From an uncultured Lachnospiraceae bacterium (GTDB taxonomy: Bacteria > Bacillota_A > Clostridia > Lachnospirales > Lachnospiraceae), in the NCBI GenBank assembly GCA_947564305.1, contig CANOBT010000039.1, positions 1 through 39,236 of the forward strand: DNA of 39,236 nucleotides, read 5' to 3'. Of this stretch, positions 1-6,801 are shown piece by piece. The number at the start of each line of letters is the position of its first letter. The first letter of the stretch is position 1. The notes beneath the pieces were generated by a model. The model had not been told where the DNA came from. It ran no database searches and saw nothing but the letters and a program-made list of their open reading frames with translations. A program made the position numbers and the translations under genes.

Positions 1-108
1 CCGCGTCTTTTACGGATTTTATGCCGGTTTTCATAAAATCAAATATTTTACGAAAAAATTATTCCCTTAAGATCACAAAGATATTCCATATGGAGAACCA
101 AAATTACT
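1..108. other. Upstream region of the phosphatase gene
   Basis: This is A/T-rich sequence before the first gene. I see no complete upstream gene and no convincing promoter hexamers. A GGAG at 92-95 lies 13 bases before the ATG at 109, which is longer than usual. The real promoter is probably left of the window. Confidence 0.3.
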
Positions 109-840
109 ATGGAAAACTGTATTGATATACACTCTCATATTTTACCGGGTGTGGATGATGGAGCGGATTGTCTTAAGACAAGTTTGCAGATGCTTAAGAT
201 TGCTGCACAAAATCAGATCACGCAGATCATTCTGACGCCGCACAATAAGCCTGCACACCGTAATGTTTCTCCGCGGCGCATTGTAGAGCGGATGAAGGAA
301 CTGCAGGATAAGCTTGACGAAAATGGGATTGACATCGTACTTCATGCGGGAAACGAGCTTTATTACAGGGACGGGCTTGCACAGGAACTGGATCAGGGAG
401 AGGCAATGACGCTGGCCGGATCTCATTATGTATTGGTTGAGTTTTCACCGAATGCGGAATATGACTATATAAGAAACGGGATCTATTCGCTGCAGATGCA
501 TGGATACCGGCCTGTTCTGGCGCATGTAGAGCGATACCGGACTATTTGTGCCAAACGGGACAGGATAGAGGATCTGGCCAAAATGGGATGCCTTATGCAG
601 GTCAATGCCGGGAGCATCGCAGGAAGATTCGGATTTGGTATGAGGCAGCTGACCGGAAAGCTTCTGAAGAAGGGAATGGTGCATTTCGTGGCAACGGATG
701 CCCATGATATGGACAGAAGGTCGCCTAAGATCGCGGACTGTGCGGCGCAGATCGCAGGCAAATATAATGACGAGTATGCAAAAGAACTGCTGCATGACAA
801 TCCGCTTCGGATACTGCAGGACCGCTATATAACCGGATAA
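109..840 (+). CDS. CpsB/YwqE-type protein-tyrosine phosphatase (PHP fold)
   Basis: This is a manganese-dependent phosphotyrosine phosphatase of the PHP family. Relatives of this type dephosphorylate the BY-kinase that controls capsule or exopolysaccharide assembly. The protein has 243 residues, the normal length. Metal-binding motifs are visible in order: DIHSHILPGVDDG at residues 6-18, TPHN near residue 43, LAHVERY near 138, and ATDAHD near 195. It is the first gene of a control block followed closely by the chain-length protein and the kinase, with 18 bases to the next start. That order (phosphatase, Wzz-like, kinase) matches Gram-positive capsule operons. It acts in the cytoplasm on the tyrosine cluster of the downstream kinase. 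The family call is secure; the exact substrate is inferred from context. Confidence 0.93.
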   Translation: MENCIDIHSHILPGVDDGADCLKTSLQMLKIAAQNQITQIILTPHNKPAHRNVSPRRIVERMKELQDKLDENGIDIVLHAGNELYYRDGLAQELDQGEAMTLAGSHYVLVEFSPNAEYDYIRNGIYSLQMHGYRPVLAHVERYRTICAKRDRIEDLAKMGCLMQVNAGSIAGRFGFGMRQLTGKLLKKGMVHFVATDAHDMDRRSPKIADCAAQIAGKYNDEYAKELLHDNPLRILQDRYITG

Positions 841-858
841 AAACAGACGGAGGAAAAG

Positions 859-1587
859 ATGGAGAACCAGAACAACAGGGATGAGATAGAAATAGATTTA
901 CTGGAGCTGTTTCATATTTTGCTGGGAAGATGGTGGCTTATATTAGGAATTGGGCTGTTTACGGCGATTATAGGGCTTATGGTCAGTAGTTTCGTACTGA
1001 CGCCCGTGTATGAGTCCACAACGAAGATTTATATTTTGAATAAGAATGAGACGGCTTCCGTGACTTACAGTGATGTACAGATGGGTACCCAGCTTACCAA
1101 GGATTATGCGGAACTGATCAACAGCAGATACGTGTTGGAAGAGGTGATCCAGAAACTTGCCCTGGAAGAAATGGAATATCAGGAACTGCTAAATAAAGTC
1201 AGTGTGGATACGCCGACAGACACCAGGATCGTATCGGTAACCGTGGAAGATACAGACCCGGTGCAGGCTATGCATATAGCAAACTGCATCCGGGAAGTGG
1301 CCGGGGAACATATTCAGAACGTGATGGATATCGAGGCCGTCAATGTGGTTGAGACAGCCAATATGCCCACCGATAAGGCAGATCCGAATGTTATGATGTG
1401 GACGCTTTTGGGCGGTGTTATGGGAGTTTTACTCGTATGCGCCATGATCCTGGTACGTTATCTGTTGGATGATACGATCAAATCATCCGAGGATGTGGAG
1501 AAATATCTGGGACTGAGTACACTGGCGCTGATCCCGGCCGCTTCGGAGGCAGGAAATTCACGCAAAAGCAAAACGAAGAGGAAATAG
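859..1587 (+). CDS. Wzz/CpsC-type polysaccharide chain-length and kinase-activator protein
   Basis: This is a membrane protein of the polysaccharide co-polymerase family. It sets chain length and supplies the membrane anchor and activator for the separate BY-kinase. The protein has 242 residues. Segment one is at about residues 28-50 and segment two at about 176-199, with the extracellular loop between them. The short cytoplasmic tail after segment two (DDTIKSSEDVEKYLG) is the typical kinase-contact region, and it ends in a basic stretch KSKTKRK. The start is supported by GGAGG at 849-853. The kinase starts 2 bases after the stop, so the two are surely co-translated. The split between anchor and kinase is the Firmicutes arrangement, unlike the fused Wzc of Proteobacteria. 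Confidence 0.92.
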   Translation: MENQNNRDEIEIDLLELFHILLGRWWLILGIGLFTAIIGLMVSSFVLTPVYESTTKIYILNKNETASVTYSDVQMGTQLTKDYAELINSRYVLEEVIQKLALEEMEYQELLNKVSVDTPTDTRIVSVTVEDTDPVQAMHIANCIREVAGEHIQNVMDIEAVNVVETANMPTDKADPNVMMWTLLGGVMGVLLVCAMILVRYLLDDTIKSSEDVEKYLGLSTLALIPAASEAGNSRKSKTKRK

Positions 1588-1589
1588 AG

Positions 1590-2561
1590 ATGCAGCAGAT
1601 AGAATTGCAGTTCAATATGAATATGGATTACCGCATGAAGGAAGCGTTCAAGACCCTGCGCAGTAATGTGGAGTTTTGTGGCAACGATGTGAAGATCGTA
1701 TCCATCACAAGCTGTACTCCGAATGAAGGTAAATCCAGTGTGGCCATGGAGATGGCCAAGGCTTTTGCGGAAGCCGGAAACAGAACGCTGCTGGTGGACG
1801 CCGATATGCGTAAGTCAGTACTGGTGGGACGTTATAAGACCGGAGCGGTAAGATATGGGCTTAGTCATTGCCTGATCGGGAAGTGCAGCTTTGAGGAGGC
1901 CATGTGCCGGACCAATGTGGAAGGACTGCACGTGATCGTGGCCGGTCCTGTGCCGCCGAATCCCAGTGAGCTTCTGGGAAGCGACAGGTTTGTGTCTAAT
2001 CTGCAGGAGCTAAAGACACAGTTTGACTATATCATCGTAGATACGCCGCCGCTTGGCAGCGTGATTGATGCGGCAGTGGTAGCCAAGAATTGTGACGGAA
2101 CGATCGTGGTAGTGGAGAACAATGCCATCAGCTATCGGTTTGTACAGACCGTAAAAGGACAGCTTGACAAATCCGGCAGCCGGATCCTGGGCGTGGTCCT
2201 GAATAAGGTGGAGATGAATACCAGGGGATATTACGGCCACTACGGAAGATATTACGGGAAGTACTACGGAAAATATTACGGCAAATACGGCGAGGAAAGC
2301 GTTACGGCAGCCGAAAGTTCCGGGAAGGAAGAAAAAACGGAAAAGAAATACATGGATAGCGAGGAAGAGGCGGATGCAGAGGATTGGTCGCAGGAAGCGA
2401 TGCAGTTGGAAGCAGAGGAGCCGGAATTCTGGCAGATGGATGTAAAGGCGACAGAGGAAGAAGGCACGGTGGCGACGACAAAAAAGGGCCGGAGCAGAAA
2501 AACAAAAAAAGATAAAAGACGTGAGGTTAACAGCAGGAGAACGACGGATGAACCAGAATAA
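1590..2561 (+). CDS. CpsD/YwqD-type bacterial tyrosine kinase (BY-kinase)
   Basis: This is a cytoplasmic tyrosine autokinase that controls polysaccharide export and polymerisation together with the Wzz-like protein before it. Walker A is CTPNEGKSS (about residues 46-54), Walker A' is LLVDADMRKS (about 70-79), and Walker B is YIIVDTPPLG (about 145-154). A tyrosine cluster with ten Tyr in YYG/YGK repeats lies at about residues 212-234. In known relatives this cluster ends the protein. Here it is followed by about 88 more residues, first very acidic and then strongly basic (KKGRSRKTKKDKRRE), so the protein is 323 residues, clearly longer than the usual 225-250. The tail overlaps the start of the next gene by 14 bases. 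The kinase assignment is firm; the tail has no function I can assign. Confidence 0.93.
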   Translation: MQQIELQFNMNMDYRMKEAFKTLRSNVEFCGNDVKIVSITSCTPNEGKSSVAMEMAKAFAEAGNRTLLVDADMRKSVLVGRYKTGAVRYGLSHCLIGKCSFEEAMCRTNVEGLHVIVAGPVPPNPSELLGSDRFVSNLQELKTQFDYIIVDTPPLGSVIDAAVVAKNCDGTIVVVENNAISYRFVQTVKGQLDKSGSRILGVVLNKVEMNTRGYYGHYGRYYGKYYGKYYGKYGEESVTAAESSGKEEKTEKKYMDSEEEADAEDWSQEAMQLEAEEPEFWQMDVKATEEEGTVATTKKGRSRKTKKDKRREVNSRRTTDEPE

Positions 2562-3429
2562 GATAATCGGCATAGGGCTCGCACTTTTGAATACAATATT
2601 GCTTTTGTTCTGCATTGTACGATATGTACAGGCGGACAGGACTGCGCCGAAATTTCTGCTGGAGGCTACGGATATTATCTATGCTCCCGATATGGATATG
2701 GCAGAGCTGGTTTGGGGGATCACCGCCAACGATGACAGGGATGGTGACGTGACGGACCGGATCGTGATCGAGAAGATCACGGAGAAGAAGAAAGAGAAGA
2801 CGGCTGTGGTATATTATGCCGTCAGTGACAGATCCGGTAATGTTTCGAAAATATCAAAATTGTTTTATGCGCAATATCCGGAACCTGAGACGGTGCAGAA
2901 GGATGAATTCCTGCAGGAAGCAGGGAACGGACAGACTGAGACAGGATCAAAAGAAGATGCTGCCGGACAGGCAGGGACAGAATCAGGAGAAGAAGGTGAC
3001 AGCCAGGTGGACACCGGAGAAGATGATGGGGAGACGCCGGGTGGTCAGGATGCGGACATGGATGACGAGGAACGGTCTGAAGATGAAGAGGGGCCGGAAG
3101 AAGCAGTGCAGCCTGTGAGAAACGATATGCAGACTGATGAGCCGCAGCAGCCTGTAGAAGCGGACACTGCGGAGAATGGGAATACAGGAGCGCCGGAACT
3201 GGTACTGGGCCGCTCTGAGATCACGATTGACGCCGGGACAAATCCGCCCTGGACGGAGATCATCACGACCATGCGGGATGACAAGGATAGTTATGAAACG
3301 CTCTATTATAACCTGCAGGTCAGTCAGTTTAACAGAAGCAGACCCGGAACCTACCCGGTCACCGTATATGTGGAAGATTCCGACGGAAACCGGTCACAGG
3401 AAGTGCCGTTTACCATTATTGTAAGGTAG
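2548..3429 (+). CDS. Membrane-anchored protein with two Ig-like (DUF5011-type) modules
   Basis: I do not recognise a named gene. The start at 2548 is chosen because AGGAG lies at 2535-2539; a GTG at 2521 without such a site would add nine residues. A single membrane segment is near the N-terminus (about residues 5-22). After it comes a small domain ending YYAVSDRSGNVSK, which looks like a bacterial Ig-like fold of the DUF5011/HYR kind. A long acidic, low-complexity linker rich in E, D, G and Q follows. The C-terminal module ends with PVTVYVEDSDGNRSQEVPF, again Ig-like. The gene overlaps the kinase by 14 bases and precedes an LCP ligase. It is therefore probably an extracellular wall- or glycan-contacting part of the export machinery. 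The role is inference. Confidence 0.7.
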   Translation: MNQNKIIGIGLALLNTILLLFCIVRYVQADRTAPKFLLEATDIIYAPDMDMAELVWGITANDDRDGDVTDRIVIEKITEKKKEKTAVVYYAVSDRSGNVSKISKLFYAQYPEPETVQKDEFLQEAGNGQTETGSKEDAAGQAGTESGEEGDSQVDTGEDDGETPGGQDADMDDEERSEDEEGPEEAVQPVRNDMQTDEPQQPVEADTAENGNTGAPELVLGRSEITIDAGTNPPWTEIITTMRDDKDSYETLYYNLQVSQFNRSRPGTYPVTVYVEDSDGNRSQEVPFTIIVR

Positions 3430-3440
3430 TGTAGGAAGTG

Positions 3441-4514
3441 ATGAGAGAGAAGAACATAAAGAGTAAGAAAAGCATTGCGTTGATCGCGGCGGCCTGCCTG
3501 GTCATCTTCGCAGCCGTTCTGATCGGCAGCTTCGAGATCGTCCGTGCTATGGGCAGAAACCGCCTTATGAATGAGGCAAATACCGTGAAGCCTGTTCTGG
3601 AAACGACACCACAGGAGGAACTGACAGAAGAGGAAAAGCGCGTCTGGGAAGAGGGATGGGTTAAGTATCAGGATGTGATCTATCAATATAACGATGAGCT
3701 TATGACCTTCCTTATTATGGGAATAGACAAGAAGAGTGATGTGAAAGAAGTGGCGGAAGGAACGGACGGCGGTCAGGCGGACGCGATCTTTCTGGCAGTC
3801 ATGAATCCGAAAGATAAATCCATCAAGGTGATCGCGGTCAACCGCAATACGATGACAGATATCGATGTGTATGACGAGGAGGGCAATTACTTTACAACCG
3901 TAAAGGCACAGCTTGCCACACAGCATGGATTTGGCAATGGCGTGGAGAAAAGCTGTGAATACCAGCAGCACGCGGTACAGAAACTTTTTTATCAGATGCC
4001 CGTGCATGGTTATGCCGCCATCAATATGAGTGCTATAGAGACGATCAATGATGCGGTGGGCGGTATTGATGTCACGTTGGCGGAAGATATGACAAATATC
4101 GATGCAGGATTTACGAAAGGCAATACGGTACATCTGGAAGGGAAAAATGCCTTCTGGTATGTGAAATACAGAGATGTCAATGTGTTCGGTTCCGCAGATG
4201 AGAGACTGAGCAGACAGAAACAGTACTTAAATGCTTTTATCGGTAAGGCAAAGGAAAAGGTGACCACAGATCTGTCCGTTGTACCGGAGCTTTATCAGGC
4301 GATCATGTCCCAGATGGTGACCAATGTGTCACTTGATGAGGCTACCTATCTGGCATCGATCCTGAAGGATTACCGGTTTTGCGAGGAAGATCTTTACACG
4401 ATGGCCGGTGAGACTGTCATGGGTGAACAGTTCGAGGAGTTTTATCCCGATGAGACCGCATTGTACGAACTGATCCTGGAGATCTTCTATGAGGAAGTGG
4501 AACAGAACGATTAG
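3441..4514 (+). CDS. LCP (LytR-CpsA-Psr) family protein, copy 1
   Basis: LCP proteins move polyprenyl-linked glycans onto peptidoglycan at the outer face of the membrane. This one has one N-terminal membrane segment (about residues 10-31) and then the LCP domain. Visible marks are LIMGIDKKSD, GGQADAIFLA, VNRNTMTDI, NDAVGGIDV, and FWYVKYRD followed by RLSRQKQYL. The usual Arg-Asp pair of the SIPRDT motif is Arg-Asn here (R135, N136), which makes it a divergent subgroup. The start is uncertain: a GTG at 3438 directly precedes the ATG, and neither has a textbook ribosome site. It is a clear paralogue of the LCP gene at 24253, including the C-terminal block GETVMGEQFEEFYPDETALY. Its position before secreted protein copy 1 is repeated in the second cassette. 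Confidence 0.9.
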   Translation: MREKNIKSKKSIALIAAACLVIFAAVLIGSFEIVRAMGRNRLMNEANTVKPVLETTPQEELTEEEKRVWEEGWVKYQDVIYQYNDELMTFLIMGIDKKSDVKEVAEGTDGGQADAIFLAVMNPKDKSIKVIAVNRNTMTDIDVYDEEGNYFTTVKAQLATQHGFGNGVEKSCEYQQHAVQKLFYQMPVHGYAAINMSAIETINDAVGGIDVTLAEDMTNIDAGFTKGNTVHLEGKNAFWYVKYRDVNVFGSADERLSRQKQYLNAFIGKAKEKVTTDLSVVPELYQAIMSQMVTNVSLDEATYLASILKDYRFCEEDLYTMAGETVMGEQFEEFYPDETALYELILEIFYEEVEQND

Positions 4515-4559
4515 AAAATGATCGATTGAGAAAATGGTCAAGTAAAAAGAAACGATTAC

Positions 4560-4593
4560 GGTATTTCCATCCGGGCAACCGGATGTAAATATA
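4560..4593 (+). promoter_or_regulatory. GNRA-capped 5' UTR hairpin of secreted protein copy 1
   Basis: The stem CATCCGG/CCGGATG (4568-4574 with 4579-4585) is closed by a GCAA tetraloop. It extends past one C-T mismatch by TATTT/AAATA (4562-4566 with 4587-4591). The same hairpin precedes copy 2 at 26438-26469, with a GAAA loop. Both loops fit GNRA. It lies in the transcript leader between the LCP gene and the secreted-protein gene, ending about 20 bases before the ribosome site. It may stabilise a processed mRNA or act as a regulatory leader; the role is inferred. Confidence 0.7.
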
Positions 4594-4629
4594 AACCACA
4601 CTTAGGCTATGAAAGGAGGAATGAAGAAC

Positions 4630-5214
4630 ATGTTGAAAAAGGTATTTGCGTTGGCATTAGCCGGCGCGATGGTAGTATCCATGCCTGTTATGGCTGCTAA
4701 GAGCCCCACGGCTTCTGCTGTAGCATCTCAGGCGGTTGTTGCAACGACTACGACACTGCCCATGAGCCAGACTGCGGTTGGTATCGCGGCTGCTGAAGAG
4801 GGCAAGACCGTAGGAGAGTACATGAACAATGCGATCACTGAGCTGCCTGGCCTTGAGAATGTTACCCCTGTTGGACAGGGCGGACATGTTTTGATCAATG
4901 GCGCACCCAGTAATCAGACATTTTCTGTATTAAAACCTTACTATGCATATGTCGGCTTTGCTAAGACATTTGCAAACAGCTTAGGCGGCAGGGTTTTGAA
5001 CGTTGCTACGATCAAGGCTTCCGTATCCTTCAATACGGCAACTGTTAACTTCTATGCAAAAGGCGTTAAAGCCGGTCAGAACATCAAAGTTTACCAGTAT
5101 GTAAACGGAACATGGGTTGAAGTAGAAGTTACAGAAGTAAGAGATGACCATGTTGTAGTTAACATGAAGTCTCTTGGTACGCTTGCATTTATTGAGCTGC
5201 CTGCAGCGCAGTAA
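4630..5214 (+). CDS. Small secreted protein of unknown function, copy 1
   Basis: I do not recognise the family. The start at 4630 is decided by AAAGGAGG at 4612-4619 with a 10-base gap, and by copy 2, where only this ATG exists; ATGs at 4609 and 4621 overlap or touch the ribosome site. The protein has about 194 residues. Residues 1-22 are a signal peptide ending VSMPVMA, with cleavage expected after AMA-like residues. A low-complexity A/T/S/V stretch follows, then a compact domain rich in V, T, N and Y that looks like beta structure (ASVSFNTATVNFYAKGVKAG, KVYQYVNGTWVEVEV). No sorting motif, lipobox or membrane segment is seen, so it is probably released or non-covalently wall-bound. Its UTRs carry structures shared with copy 2 at 26507. 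Confidence 0.75.
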   Translation: MLKKVFALALAGAMVVSMPVMAAKSPTASAVASQAVVATTTTLPMSQTAVGIAAAEEGKTVGEYMNNAITELPGLENVTPVGQGGHVLINGAPSNQTFSVLKPYYAYVGFAKTFANSLGGRVLNVATIKASVSFNTATVNFYAKGVKAGQNIKVYQYVNGTWVEVEVTEVRDDHVVVNMKSLGTLAFIELPAAQ

Positions 5215-5237
5215 TGCAACGGTTTTATCAGTTAAAT

Positions 5238-5261
5238 TAATTAATCATGCATGATTAATTA
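5238..5261. repeat. 24-base perfect palindrome, copy 1
   Basis: A gapless perfect inverted repeat is centred between 5249 and 5250, with core ATCATGCATGAT. The identical 24 bases occur at 27124-27147 after the second secreted-protein gene. A loop-free palindrome is a better fit to a dimeric DNA-binding site than to an RNA hairpin. No binding protein can be named. Confidence 0.75.
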
Positions 5262-5264
5262 GTC

Positions 5265-5322
5265 AGGTTTTCAATACCGAGTGTGGGGATGGCGTGCTGC
5301 CGTCCAGACGGTAGTACGCCCT
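5265..5322 (+). promoter_or_regulatory. Conserved 26-base 3' motif plus hairpin, copy 1
   Basis: Bases 5265-5290 are identical to 27157-27182 in the second cassette. They are followed by a stem at 5291-5303 with 5308-5320 that contains two G-T pairs. Copy 2 replaces these pairs with G-C, which supports a conserved RNA fold. The hairpin in copy 1 is followed by CTAAAAATT and not by a T-run, so it is a poor terminator and transcription may read into locus A. The AGTGTGG at 5280-5286 is complementary to CCACACT at 4596-4602 in the 5' UTR. Confidence 0.6.
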
Positions 5323-5333
5323 AAAAATTATGT

Positions 5334-5342
5334 GGGGGGGGG
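5334..5342. repeat. G9 homopolymer between cassette 1 and locus A
   Basis: A run of nine G sits in the context GTG9TAAA. The same 15-base context recurs inside the acyltransferase gene at 17751-17765. Here it lies in non-coding sequence or a very short reading frame, so any length change would act on transcription or on a leader peptide, if at all. Confidence 0.5.
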
Positions 5343-5420
5343 TAAAACCATATTACCTCTTTCTTCTTGCATGACGGGAACAGGTCAGCACGTGAATTGA
5401 CAGCTGTGAGGAGAAGTGAT

Positions 5421-5567
5421 ATGGACGGAAGAAGAATAATCATTAGTTATAAAGAGAGTCTGCCTGCAGAGGACATGGAGGATCAGGGAATGTCGGCTGT
5501 GAAGGGATCTCTTTTTTTACATGGGAGAGATGAAAAAAATAGTTGCTGTCGAGAAATTAGATGGTAA
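5421..5567 (+). CDS. Possible small protein (48 residues), hypothetical
   Basis: This is a short reading frame starting MDGRRIIISYKESLPAEDM, with a good ribosome site GAGGAG at 5408-5413 and a 7-base gap. It is hydrophilic, with no signal peptide or membrane segment. It contains T7 (5512-5518) and A7 (5533-5539) runs. It matches nothing I know and could be a remnant of a longer gene or a leader. The stretch 5568-5694 between it and locus A holds nothing else I can support. Confidence 0.3.
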   Translation: MDGRRIIISYKESLPAEDMEDQGMSAVKGSLFLHGRDEKNSCCREIRW

Positions 5568-5694
5568 AAGATAAAGTGGTGTAAGCTTGATTATTGTGTG
5601 AGGATCTTGCAAAAAACATTGTTCACATATTGACCGTTGAGAAGGAAAAGAACATTTACTGTGAGAAACAGAGACGTGAGGAGAGAAAGAAATC

Positions 5695-6801
5695 ATGAGC
5701 AAAAGAATCAATGTTACACGATCTTCTATGCCGGATTTTGAAGAGTACATAGAGGAATTGAAGCCGGTATGGGATAGTCGTTGGCTTTCTAACCGAGGTG
5801 AGGCTTCTATTAAATTTGAAGAAATGTTGAAGAAATACCTGGACGTTGAGTGTGTATATTGTTTTGCCAATGGACATGTTGCGCTGGAGGTTGCGATTGA
5901 CGGTCTGTTTCTGCCAAAAGGCGGGGAAGTGATCACGACGCCATATACACATGTATCTACAACTCATTCTATTGTTAGAAACGGACTAATTCCTGTATTT
6001 GTGGATATAGAGCCTGAAACATTTACAATTGATCCGAATCTTGTGGAGAAGGCAATTACGGATAAAACAGTGGCGATTGTTGCGACACATGTATATGGAT
6101 TTCCATGTGATACAGAGAGAATTGAAGCGATAGCCAAGCTACATAATCTCTATGTCATTTATGATGCAGCACATGCTTTTGGTGTAACTTATAAAGGTAA
6201 AGGGATTGGAAACTATGGAGATCTGGCAATGTTTAGCACACATGCAACGAAGGTTTTCCATACCATTGAAGGTGGAGTAGTTACCTATAAAGGGAAAGAT
6301 AACGATAAGTTCTGTGCGATGAGAAGAATTGTAAATTTTGGTTTCACTTCTGCTGAAGATATTGATTATATTGGTACCAATGCGCGTATGAATGAGTTTG
6401 AAGCCGTTATGGGAATTTGCAATCTTCATCATATTGATGAAGAGATTGCGAAAAGAAAGGTGGTCGGAGATCGGTATTGGGAACGTCTGGAAGGAGTTTC
6501 GGGAATAGTCCTTCCGAAACCTAATGCGGATACCGTTTGGAATTATGCATATTTTCCAGTTCTTTTTGATGGATATAAGTTAGACCGTAATCAGATACAG
6601 GCAAAATTAGCAGGGGAAAATATTTTTGCAAGGAAATACTTTTTCCCACTTGTGAATGAGGCTGCTTGTTATGCAGATACCTATGGCAATCTGGATGTGC
6701 CGATTGCAAAACATGTGGCGGATACGGTATTGACATTGCCAATGTATGCTGAGTTGACGGTAGAGGATGTGGATAGGATTTGTGATATTGTGTTGGGATG
6801 A
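5695..6801 (+). CDS. DegT/DnrJ/EryC1/StrS-family sugar aminotransferase
   Basis: This is a PLP-dependent aminotransferase that turns a keto-sugar nucleotide into an amino sugar, using glutamate as usual donor. It has 368 residues, a normal family length. The N-terminal substrate region has WLSNRGEASIKFEE, then FANGHVALEVAIDG. The cofactor site has YDAAHAFG (Asp near residue 157), and the internal-aldimine lysine is most likely K186 in FSTHATK. It is the first gene of locus A, and its stop overlaps the next start by four bases (ATGA). The direct coupling to an ATP-grasp ligase suggests that the new amine is then acylated, possibly with an amino acid. The ketosugar substrate cannot be read from sequence. 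The family call is firm; the specificity is open. Confidence 0.92.
   Translation: MSKRINVTRSSMPDFEEYIEELKPVWDSRWLSNRGEASIKFEEMLKKYLDVECVYCFANGHVALEVAIDGLFLPKGGEVITTPYTHVSTTHSIVRNGLIPVFVDIEPETFTIDPNLVEKAITDKTVAIVATHVYGFPCDTERIEAIAKLHNLYVIYDAAHAFGVTYKGKGIGNYGDLAMFSTHATKVFHTIEGGVVTYKGKDNDKFCAMRRIVNFGFTSAEDIDYIGTNARMNEFEAVMGICNLHHIDEEIAKRKVVGDRYWERLEGVSGIVLPKPNADTVWNYAYFPVLFDGYKLDRNQIQAKLAGENIFARKYFFPLVNEAACYADTYGNLDVPIAKHVADTVLTLPMYAELTVEDVDRICDIVLG

Noticed and set aside
2010..2615. Long minus-strand reading frame opposite the kinase and the Ig-like gene
   Set aside because: It is a shadow of the coding strand, has no ribosome site, and its composition mirrors the acidic linker and tyrosine repeats on the + strand.
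4560..4610. The leader hairpin as a cyclic-di-GMP or other known riboswitch
   Set aside because: Only the GNRA loop is reminiscent. The conserved cores of the riboswitch classes I can recall are not present.
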